Shown here one piece after another: positions 50,042 to 59,189 of a DNA stretch of 64,000 bases. Below the pieces are notes generated by a model. The model made no database searches, had not been told where the DNA came from, and saw nothing but the letters and a program-made list of their open reading frames with translations. How positions within the stretch are numbered: the first letter of the stretch is position 1; each line of letters starts with the position of its first letter. The DNA comes from Oasisia sp. SBJ-2009 (Eukaryota > Annelida > Polychaeta > Sabellida > Siboglinidae), in assembly GCA_964017155.1 (NCBI GenBank), contig OZ024861.1:22210213-22274212 (forward strand). Direction: 5' to 3'. The position numbers and the translations under genes are program-made.

Positions 50042-53000
50042 GACGATGTATTCGAGCAGGTACATCTGGATGCGGATCTCCTGCGGGTTGTTGGTGACGT
50101 AGAAGCCTGGGACGCCGGCCTTCTCCAGCATCACCTGCTGGTCCATGACCTTCTGGTCCAGCTCCAGGATGATCTTCATGTCTCTCCTCCTCACCTCGTC
50201 CTCACAACGCTTCTCAAATGTCTGGTGGAGAAAACGTGCGTGCAAGGGTGTGTTTAGTATGGCATTGTTATCAATACGATGACATCCTTGCCTAGATACC
50301 GGCTCACTCATCTTTCGGACAGGCAAGGTTTGTTTTGGATGGGTAAAAAGTGGGTGCGGATGGGTAAAACTTTGAGGACCAAAAGATATTTATTGTTCTG
50401 GCTCCTATGTATGCAAGTTCACACATACGTTTATCGGGACGTTTTTGGACTGGCAAAACTTTTAACGATTCATGCATGAACACCTGATGACATCGTACAA
50501 TTAAGCAACTGGTGTAACTATTGTGAATAAATATAAACATTCCAAATGTTGAAACTACAATAAAATGAAAACTAAAATTTTTTTTTTTTAACACATGCAA
50601 CGGTTGCAACCTGCCGTCTACAATATATTTGGAGATGGCAGGTTTATCATGTCTCTAAAAAACATAGAAATCTGTGTAGAGAGTATATCTTACAAGAAGG
50701 TCGCGTTTGATGTGTGCGTTCACGTAGGCGAGGTTGTGTTGTTTGCCCTGACACTTCTGTAGCTCCTCCTTGTGCTTCTTCAGCATCTCCTGCTTCCTGG
50801 CTGCACCAACACACACACAGTCAGACTCTACAAACTAGTCACTCATGTATCTCCTGCTTCCTGGCTGCACCAACACACACACAGTCACACTCTACAAACT
50901 AGTCACTCATGTATCTCCTGCTTCCTGGCTGCACCAACACACACACAGTCACACTCTACAAACTAGTCACTCATGTATCTCCTGCTTCCTGGCTGCACCA
51001 ACACACACACAGTCACACTCTACAAACTAGTCACTCATGTATCTCCTGCTTCCTGGCTGCACCAACACACACACAGTCACACTCTACAAACTAGTCACTC
51101 ATGTATCTCCTGCTTCCTGGCTGCACCAACACACACACAGTCACACTCTACAAACTAGTCACTCATGTATCTCCTGCTTCCTGGCTGCACCAACACACAC
51201 ACAGTCACACTCTACAAACTAGTCACTCATGTATCTCCTGCTTCCTGGCTGCACCAACACACACACAGTCACACTCTACAAACTAGTCACTCATGTATCT
51301 CCTGCTTCCTGGCTGCACCAACACACACACAGTCACACTCTACAAACTAGTCACTCATGTATCTCCTGCTTCCTGGCTGCACCAACATACACACAGTCAC
51401 ACTCTACAAACTAGTCACTCATGTATCTCCTGCTTCCTGGCTGCACCAACACACACACAGTCACACTCTACAAACTAGTCACTCATGTATCTCCTGCTTC
51501 CTGGCTGCACCAACACACACACAGTCACACTCTACAAACTAGTCACTCATGTATCTCCTGCTTCCTGGCTGCACCAACACACACACAGTCACACTCTACA
51601 AACTAGTCACTCATGTATCTCCTGCTTCCTGGCTGCACCAACGCACACACAGTCAGACTCTACAAACTAGTCACTCATGTATCTCCTGCTTCCTGGCTGC
51701 ACCAACACACACACAGTCACACTCTACAAACCAGTCACTCGTGTATCCAGGGTGCTCAGTAAACTATGTCAGTGGTCAACAAAATGGCAACCTGAATACA
51801 TGCGTTTTGTTTTTGGTGAAATTCTGGTTCCAGAAGAGGGGTGGGAAGGAGGGAGGGAGGGATGTGTGTATGCGTGCGCGTGTGTGTGCGTGCGTGCATG
51901 CGTGCATGCATGCATGCATGCATGTATGTATATAAATTACTACTTTGAACTTTACCTTTGATATTATCATATCTGTAAGTTGTCTTGTGGATACCTATTT
52001 ACATTGGAGTAAGCTTCCAGTTTAGATGGTATAATACATGGTCAAATTAATCAAAAAGGACAGATATGTTCCTTTCCAAAAAATACATTAAAAAAGTATA
52101 ATAAATTTATTACATTTAAAATTAATAATGCTACTGAATTACCTATCCTGATGTTGACAAATTGGGTGACTTTCAATACAGACAAACTAGAATATGTCAA
52201 TCAATCAAGAATTATAACTGTAACTGGTGCATCGCCATGACAACTGACCTCTGCCTTCATTGACGAGTCTGATTCGCTGGTTGAACAAGTTGCGTTCTTC
52301 GAGCTGCTGAACTTCCTTCAGACTGTTGACAATCTCAAAGACCGTGCCGTCCAACAGGGCATTGGCCAGGCTACACAACAGGTCGTAGGGCAGACGCTGC
52401 TGGTACTTGCTGCAAGCAGGCACAAGCCGTGGATTTTGACTGATATTCTGAAGTTCCTAGTTGTTTCCTGTGCTTGGTAACATTCCATTAGTTGCTATGT
52501 GTGAATAATGTGGTTGCAATGTTACGGTCTTACGATGAGGTAGTATTGAATTAGTCAGCCTTCTTCAAAACATAATCGCTAAACTTATCTTTCTAAGGTG
52601 GCACTGAGGATGGTTACTGCTATGATACTTGTCATCCCCAGTGGTTCTTTTGTATCCCAGATTAATGCGGGACTTACATTATAATGTGATCTCCAAGTCA
52701 CAAGAGATACACAGTCCCCAATGTTATGAGCCAGGTTTTTACATCAAATATCACGCCTGCCCAGTCTAAGCATTGAACATCGGCTGTGTAACTGTCTTGG
52801 CTAGCTGAGTCATCCAAAATTAATAAGTAGCGTCAGCGGGAAACCTTGGGTGCATCGACGGCATTTTCAAAATAGAAATTTCATCAAACTCATATCCCCA
52901 CCGAAGAAAAAAATATTGCGAATTTTGGTTGACTGAACGATTTAGTTTTGTGAATTATTTTACATTATATAAACACAAATATTAACTTCATAATCTTGGA

Positions 53001-54107
53001 AACTTCTAGGTAAATAATGTGTTTCATATTAAACGGTGTGTACTGAAGCTGTCCTCCCTCTGATAAATTTAGCATATCTTGAGTAAACCCTCAAACAGAT
53101 AAGTCACTTGTTCCTTCTGGGCAGTTAGCTGGCTATGAGGCAGCAGCCAAATATGATAACCTTTGATTGACTTCACAACAACCTGATATTGTAGTTGTAG
53201 GGTGGATAAGTAAATATTGACAAAAGAACAGGAAGTTTATTTAAGCCATTATGGGTGTCAATGGTAAGATAAGATACAGTCATTCAGGACTAGGACTACC
53301 CACTTCTAAATCAGAATGTTCATCAACAATGCAGAATTTAAGATTATAATATGGGTCACAACCCCTAAATGGCATAACTGCAAATGCACCCAGTACCACT
53401 TCCACCGTACCAAGTAAACAGACATGTATGAGACTGGTCTGATGGAAGCAGTGGATGATTACTGGCAGGCCAGTAGCGTCAGCAGTATAACATTGTGTTC
53501 ATACAGATGTGAAATGTATAATGTAAAATTAAATGTCTAAAGTAAAATGTCTATTAATTAATATTTATTTGTATAAAATGTATGCATGTGTAAAGCGATT
53601 AATGTATCTACTGAAAGATGTCTAATGTATAATGATAAATTTAAGATTCAGTAAGATATAAGATAATATAACTCATTGTCATCATTTAGGGTGTATCCAG
53701 GCTCTGCTAAATAAATGTAAAGCAAAAAATGAGAGGTTTAATGTTATATGACTGTTCTAAGACATAATTAATGACAATAAACATTAATGTAACATGTTTC
53801 ATGAAAAAGACAAGTTCTTATACATTGCAGTATCCAATCCTCAGGGTTGCTCAAAGCGCTTTACACTTTACTTCCCTGGCAGACCGATATAAAACATCTG
53901 ATATAATACCGATCAGCGATGTCTAATTTAAGGTGTCTAAATAATACAAAACGTCTACTATCAGATGTCCTACCCTGGCAATTCTCGGGCCATGTTCTGA
54001 AGCTCACGCAGGTAGAAGTAATGTAGTTTCTGCTGCTGTTCCTTCCATGCGAGGTCGAGTCTGTCGGACGACCCCGACGGGGAGACATCTGGGGGGCCGC
54101 TGTACAT
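50012..54107 (-). CDS. DGCR6: DGCR6 homologue, 4 coding exons
   Basis: Exons in transcript order: 54107-53974, 52409-52249, 50800-50694, 50221-50012. Phases agree across GT-AG introns and the product is 203 aa (human about 220). Shared landmarks with vertebrate DGCR6: [46 protein letters not shown], a Lys/Glu/Gln-rich coiled coil, then [30 protein letters not shown] and a final Leu-rich helix. The N-terminal 15 residues are divergent and Ser/Pro-rich. DGCR6 proteins are small coiled-coil proteins, related to Drosophila gonadal, with poorly defined cellular roles. The first ATG in frame is at 54107; an upstream ATG at about 54124 is in another frame. The intron before exon 3 ends in a minisatellite that repeats the acceptor, and the last codons are the first unit of another. 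Confidence 0.95.
50785..51750. repeat. 64-bp minisatellite containing copies of the DGCR6 exon 3 splice acceptor
   Basis: About 15 near-identical 64-bp units. On the minus strand each contains GTTGGTGCAG then CCAGGAAGCAGGAGAT. This is the authentic 3' splice site plus the first 16 bp of exon 3. The real exon then continues GCTGAAG, while repeat units continue ACATGAGTGACTAG. There are 14 decoys at 64-bp steps upstream of the real acceptor, the farthest sharing ending near 51681. Each decoy would give an in-frame TGA soon after the shared part. Units differ by only one or two bases (for example ACATAC at 51387), so the array is young or homogenised. Confidence 0.96.
51835..51935. repeat. (GGAG)n and (GTGC/CATG)n microsatellite
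   Basis: A short GGGAGGGAGG run, then GTGTGTGCGTGCGTGCATGC repeats grading into GCATGCATGCATG, in DGCR6 intron 2. Confidence 0.85.
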
Positions 54108-55079
54108 CGCCAGCAACACTCATGTGAAACTAGAAACAACATTATTCTTAACATTGCTGATTTATAAAATGAAATATTGTACAATGGAATTTATGTAATA
54201 AAATACATACCTACAACGCTATGTTATAAATATGAGCATTATTAATAATAAAATTAAAACTTAAATAAAAACCCATGAGTCAAAATTGAGGCACCATACA
54301 GCATATGGCTGGTTGAGGAAATTCTTTCATAGGGCATAACAGGCAGCAGTAATTGTGTTTTGAGAACTGCTGATTGAAATTTCTATAGTATAACATTATT
54401 GTTTTATGGCCTTTGTATTTTTATATAGTAAATGAAATATAATTTTTTTTATTAACAGAGCCAATTCCAATACAAATTGTAAGTGATGCATGTTCTTTAG
54501 AAGGTAATATATATAGGATAACTAAAAGCATACTTTCATCTTTAAAACCTTTAGTATTACTGAGCTGCTCTGCCAAAAATAATATGAATGTAGTTGCTAT
54601 TTCCTGACTTTATAGATGTCTATATTAATTTATGCAAAATTAGTAAATACCTGGTAATGAATAAACACAAATCTGTAATGTATCAATATTGTATGTAGCA
54701 GTTTATTACCAGAACAAGACAACTTTTTAGAATATCTCCATAATGATGATTAATATTTAAGTAATGTAGCTACATGTCATGCACAAAGATAAATCCACTT
54801 GCACAACTGGCATCACGCTACTTATAAATAGTTATACAAAATGGTTACCATGACACAGGAAAGATTAGTGGGTAACCTAGTATTTAACAGCAGGAACTGG
54901 GCAATATCTAAGATGCAGCAGAGGGTATATTTGTAAAACATAAATATACCAGGGATGATGTTGAATGGTTAAATTAATGTACTGAAATATAAAATGTAGG
55001 CAAAGAATATGAATCATAAGGATTTTATTCAACATAAAATGCGTATTATAATTTTATATAACGAATATTATAATGTAAA
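54108..55079. other. 5' flank of DGCR6
   Basis: AT-rich unique sequence with no supported gene. It includes the promoter side of the minus-strand DGCR6 gene; no confident core element was identified. Confidence 0.4.
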
Positions 55080-55255
55080 GGGATGGCTACCTATGGCTAT
55101 GGCCTATCTATGCCATGCCCATGGGGGTGATGCCATGCCGTGGCTATGCCTATGGCATAGCCATAGGCTAATAATTAGCCTATAGCCATAGGCTAATTAT
55201 AGCCGCTATGGCCTAAGCCATGGCTATGACCTATGTCTATGTCTGACAGTTATAG
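55080..55255. repeat. Cluster of overlapping CTATGGC/GCCATAG palindromes
   Basis: The 7-mer GCTATGG or GCCATAG (both orientations) recurs more than ten times in 175 bp. They are arranged as overlapping inverted repeats such as AGCCATAGGCTAAT and AATTAGCCTATAGCC. The segment can fold in many alternative hairpins. Confidence 0.85.
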
Positions 55256-55753
55256 AGATAATATAGTCTATGACTATGTTGTTGGTATAATAATTTATTA
55301 TTAAACATAGTAAATACAATCAAGATACTTTGAAGGTGCTAACACCTACCAAATAGTTATATTTAAGCATAGTGTGTGACCGACTATTTTTAAAAAGTTG
55401 CCTTTTCACACAGTCGCGATACTACGCATAGCCATAGGAAAATCCGGAATGATTCAAAATAATTTCTGCTGTCACGTCTTCTCATTATCGCTCAATCGTT
55501 GCTTTAAATATTTCCTGCAGAACCAAAGAACGTCTTATTTTGACGAAAGTACCTACCACGTTGTAATTACGTAGAACCACCCATTACATGGGGGTAACAT
55601 ATTTTTCTAATACTGTAACAAATAAGTAGCGTGTACCATTACTATGATGTAGCTGAACCATACACAACTCAAATAAACATTGGTTTCTACTAAGGCCGCT
55701 AGAGTGCACCAGTAAATCGGGTGGTTAGTTCCGTTTTATCCGCTAGATGCAAC

Positions 55754-55984
55754 ATGCTCGCTGCCGTGTCAGTTTTGAAACGCGTTGTGAAATTTTTACT
55801 GGCACATTCTTCAACCCGATCCGTGGTGGTGGCTAGATCGTCCGGTGTTCATAGGCCATATACCAACCAGCAGCAGAAGAGGGGGCATGCCGAAGACGGT
55901 GGCGATTATGAAAAGCAGTACAGGAAATGGAGCTCGACGCCGAGTTCAACGAAATCGCCTGCATTTCTGATTTCAAAATATTGA
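55754..55984 (+). CDS. Possible small protein with a mitochondrial-type N-terminus
   Basis: A 76-codon frame starts at an ATG in acceptable context. An AATAAA lies at 56037-56042, 53 bp past the stop. The N-terminus, MLAAVSVLKRVVKFLLAHSS, is hydrophobic and basic with Arg and Ser but no acidic residue, as in mitochondrial presequences. The C-terminal half (residues 38-65) is hydrophilic. I recognise no family. An overlapping plus-strand frame from 55928 (MELDAEFNEIACISDFKILT and onward to about 56090) is also open, so a frameshift, or a first exon of a larger gene, are alternatives. Treat as hypothetical. Confidence 0.35.
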   Translation: MLAAVSVLKRVVKFLLAHSSTRSVVVARSSGVHRPYTNQQQKRGHAEDGGDYEKQYRKWSSTPSSTKSPAFLISKY

Positions 55985-56121
55985 CGCTTGCCAGTGGCAG
56001 TGCCAGTGATACTTCGATATACGCGCGAACTGCTGAAATAAATTTGTCATTATTAGATGACACTGTCTGTTTTGCGGTACGCTGTTAAAACGTGCTGAAG
56101 TGAAGTAAAACTTCGGTAATC

Positions 56122-57152
56122 TTCCAGTTAACTGGCCTAAAAATTATTAGGGCCTTTTCAAAACGGGTTTACCAAATTTTTTCGATGTGTATGTGTTTGG
56201 AATGCTTTGAGGCCCCGATGCATCTGAACTGCGCTAACTGCTCACTCCTTGTGACATCGGCTTATTTATGTCGACTCGACTGCATGACATTTATCTAAAC
56301 CATAATAAAAAAAACGAATTCTTTATAGCGGGAGTGATGCAAAATGACATTCCCAACACATACAGATCGAAAAAACGTCGAAAAAACCCCGGAAAATCCG
56401 TTTTGAAAAGGCCTTAATAACTTAAAGGACAACTTTACTGTTTCGTGGCATACACCTAATAGAGTTAATATAAAGTAACAATTTCCACATATACTCAATT
56501 TTTTAACGCCAGCGGTTTACCAGAAAAATATTTTTGAACACCCAGCCATCCAAATACTATGCGCTACCCCATCTTAGACGAAGAATGACGTCACGACGGT
56601 GAGACCCTCTCCACGTAGATTCCCTGCATGGGGTTTGGCTGTTGTCATGAAATGGCTGCAACTCGGCAACGCGCGTAACATGCCGATGACGGTAAATATA
56701 AAGTTGTCTATTATTGTTATCGCTGGTTGTTTCAACTATTATTGCAACCGTATGCCGAACAGTAAGGCATAATAACTAAAGTTTACCATAGATTTAACCA
56801 CAGATTTCGATATACGTCTATAAGCAGCTGCTAGATGTCACGCCAACTGAACGAACTGTCGAAGACTCGAAGTTGTTGACCCTTAACAACGTCGCAGGAA
56901 GCTGACCGGCTTCAGCAGAGACATAGAATGCCGCGCGCTAAATGGCCAAGCCAAGATAACCCTTCACCTATGGCGGCGTCTAGACCATCGTGGATTTCGT
57001 TAGAATTTTAGACTTTAAAGTCACATTCTGAGTAAACCGCTGACGTTAAAAAGTGAGTATATGTGGAAATTGTTACTTTGTATAAACTCTATTAGGTGTA
57101 TGACGCGAAACCGTTGTCTTTTTTTGTCCTTTAAGCTAGTTAACTGGAAAAT
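56122..57152. mobile_element. Inverted-repeat DNA element with ~110-130-bp arms, interrupted by a nested MITE
   Basis: The right arm (57030-57152), reverse-complemented, reads TCCAGTTAACTAGCTTAAAGG, then later CATACACCTAATAGAGTT and AAAGTAACAATTTCCACATA then TACTCA. The left arm has the same order, TCCAGTTAACTGGCCTAA (56123-56140), then CTTAAAGGACAA and CATACACCTAATAGAGTT through TTTACC to about 56522. Its two parts are separated by the nested element at 56144-56420. The interior (about 500 bp) has no transposase frame. It may be a large non-autonomous transposon or a foldback element. Confidence 0.78.
56144..56420. mobile_element. Nested MITE inside the left arm of the larger element
   Basis: The left end TTATTAGGGCCTTTTCAAAA and the right end, reverse-complemented TTATTAAGGCCTTTTCAAAA, match at 19 of 20 bases and both continue CGG. 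The uninterrupted site, read from the right arm of the outer element, is AACTAGCTTAAAGG, so about 277 bp was inserted there. CCTAA to the left and CTTAA to the right may be a 5-bp target duplication with one change. Confidence 0.8.
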
Positions 57153-57244
57153 ATGATTAATATGGGTTCTTACATAATTATAGGTTAAAAATACGGATTG
57201 CCCTCCCACAAATGTGGCATGTCTGCATGCACGCATACTGTCAC

Positions 57245-57722
57245 TCACTTTTCCATCTCCCCCTACTTATCTCCTTCTTCCTTCCTCCCCTTCTCGTAGA
57301 GCGCAATGGCTTCGGACTCTCGACTAAGAAAACCCGGGTTCGAATCATATGCTACGGTATTAAAACCTTGCGTAATCGTAAGTGTTTCACTCTGCATTGC
57401 TCCAGTTCATTCAGCTGAATACATACCTGGCTATAGACAGTGGTGGATGTGTGCACGAGCAACCTTCGCTCATCAATTGTAGCATATGGCTGGATGTTCC
57501 CAAGAGAAGTCGAGACGGTGTTTGATTGAACCAAAGAAGTAAAATATGTAAAGCGCTTTGAACAGTCCTGAGTACAGGATACTGTGCTATATAAGAACTT
57601 ATATCTTTCCATGCCTCTCTTCTTCTTGTCCTCTCTGCCTCCCTCCTTACTTCCATCTCTCCCTCCCTCCCTCCCTCCCCTCCCCCCGTTCTCGCTTCCT
57701 CCCTCCCTCTCTCCGTTTACTA
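57245..57722 (+). mobile_element. tRNA-derived SINE flanked by CT-rich tracts
   Basis: The polymerase III A-box-like TAGAGCGCAATGGC (about 57297-57310) and B-box GGTTCGAATC (57337-57346) are in tRNA spacing. A conserved SINE-type body follows (CTCTGCATTGCTCCAGTTCA) and a tail reads GTAAAGCGCTTTGAACA ... GTGCTATATAAGAAC near 57545-57595. CT-rich runs, including (CTCC)n, flank the element at 57245-57295 and 57600-57720. The tail phrase AAGCGCTTT also appears near 13245 and 53855. Confidence 0.75.
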
Positions 57723-57959
57723 GATTCACTATAAGATATTTCAATTACCCAGTGCAAAATCTACTAGATAATTTGCTTTGGTTATAATGAGGATTACAGC
57801 CGGTGCAAACGCTTGGAGGAAAATAGAGGAGTGATGGGAGATAGACGCATATCACGTAAATTTAAAGGGAATGTGCTCAGCTCGTGTTTTACCCCGGCAT
57901 ACATGAATGCACTAGAGACCATGGCAATAACAGAGAAACAACATTAGAATGTTCAGGTT

Positions 57960-58335
57960 CACGAAAACAACCTGGCAAGAAGAATCGTGGGAGCTAAGAT
58001 AAGAGAAGAATGGATGAACTGATAGTGGAGATTGGAGCGAAGGACAGTTTTAAGAAGAAGTTGGTGAGAAGTAGGTTGACACGGGGTGGTCATTTGGAAA
58101 GAATGGAAGATGGAAAATTGGCAAAGAAAGTAGATGTCCAGAAAGTGGAGAGGAAAAGGAGGAGATGAAGACCGAAACTGCGATAGAGGATTGCATTAAA
58201 AAACCTAGAAAGAGTGTGTGGGGGGAATGGAGAAAAGGAAACTGGAAATTGCTGATAAAGAACGTAGTGAGAGAAAAGTTAGAGGAAGAAGAAAGACAAT
58301 GGAAACGGAAATCATGGCCAACTCACCCCTGACGA
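57960..58335 (+). mobile_element. LINE reverse transcriptase C-terminal fragment
   Basis: The plus strand encodes, with interruptions, KDSFKKKLVRSRLTRGGHLE then RMEDGKLAKKVDVQKVERKR and a closing EEEERQWKRKSWPTHP. This is a familiar C-terminal tail of animal LINE reverse transcriptases (usual form LVRSRLTWAGHVERM). An internal stop near 58168 and divergence show it is dead. Confidence 0.85.
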
Positions 58336-58708
58336 CAGAGAAGCCAAGAAAACAACAACAAAATGCAGTTTGACCTTATATAGTAACCGGGGAATTGTTC
58401 TTTTGAATCTTTAATAGCCATTAGCTGTCACGCACATTGTCAACCTTTATTGGAGCCCTATTTGAATGATGGCAAATTTATTTGCGAAAGGGTAGGACTG
58501 GGAAGGAAAATCGATCTTACATTTGTGACTCTATGAATCAGCAGCCAGTTATTGGTTCTCCTTTCCCCACCGCCCTAATTTTCCGGGATTGGCCGCCCCC
58601 TGCCCCCGTCTGACTACGCCACTGTTCCTCTCTCACTCCCTCCCTCCCTCTATCCGTCGATTATATTTCTCAATTACGAATTGCTGAAACGTGTACGTTA
58701 TATATAGG
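58336..58708. other. Unassigned, upstream of RSPH3
   Basis: Unique sequence with a (CTCC)n run near 58625-58650. No gene is supported. Confidence 0.4.
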
Positions 58709-58783
58709 GTAACCTAAAATAGTAACCGCTGACTCGGTGCGCCTGTAGCTATGTTCGGTGTTTTACGGTATTGTTATGGCAAC
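58709..58783. promoter_or_regulatory. RFX X-box and half-sites upstream of RSPH3
   Basis: ATTGTTATGGCAAC at 58770-58783 matches every position of the RYYNYYATRRNRAC X-box bound by RFX/DAF-19 factors. Two GTAACC half-site matches lie at 58709-58714 and 58722-58727. The full site is 407 bp before the RSPH3 ATG. RFX factors drive cilium genes across animals, so the placement fits the gene. Confidence 0.6.
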
Positions 58784-59189
58784 AGTGCGCGCAGCGCGTG
58801 GTGTTTATGTCGAACTACCGCCTGACAAGTTATAATCTCGCATGAAAGAAAATAGTGCCAGTATGACATTGCTAACCAGTACTTTTCTACGTAATACGTA
58901 TACTCAAACTTAGCTTTATGATAAATTGAAAGATAGATGTACTATGTCATGCTTAAATGACATGAAATGTGAATTCAATGTATATTATTGATCGTAAACT
59001 CATGAAATGCATGCGCATTGTGATTAGGCGTAACTATGGCAGATCAACCACCCGAGAAGGTGGACGAATGAGTGGGCGGCGAAACTGCACTTTAGGATAG
59101 CAAGAACGATTTCTATAACAAACGTAGAAAAACGCAACTTTACGGAGTAGGTAGATTATTTAAACGTTTTCAGATTTAGTTTACGCAAG

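Noticed and set aside
50785..51750. CRISPR-like regular array of 64-bp units
   Set aside because: There are no unique spacers between repeats, the units are contiguous and a eukaryotic splice acceptor lies in each. It is a minisatellite in an animal intron.
57297..57370. tRNA gene
   Set aside because: A- and B-boxes are present but the acceptor stem and full cloverleaf are not, and a SINE-type body follows.
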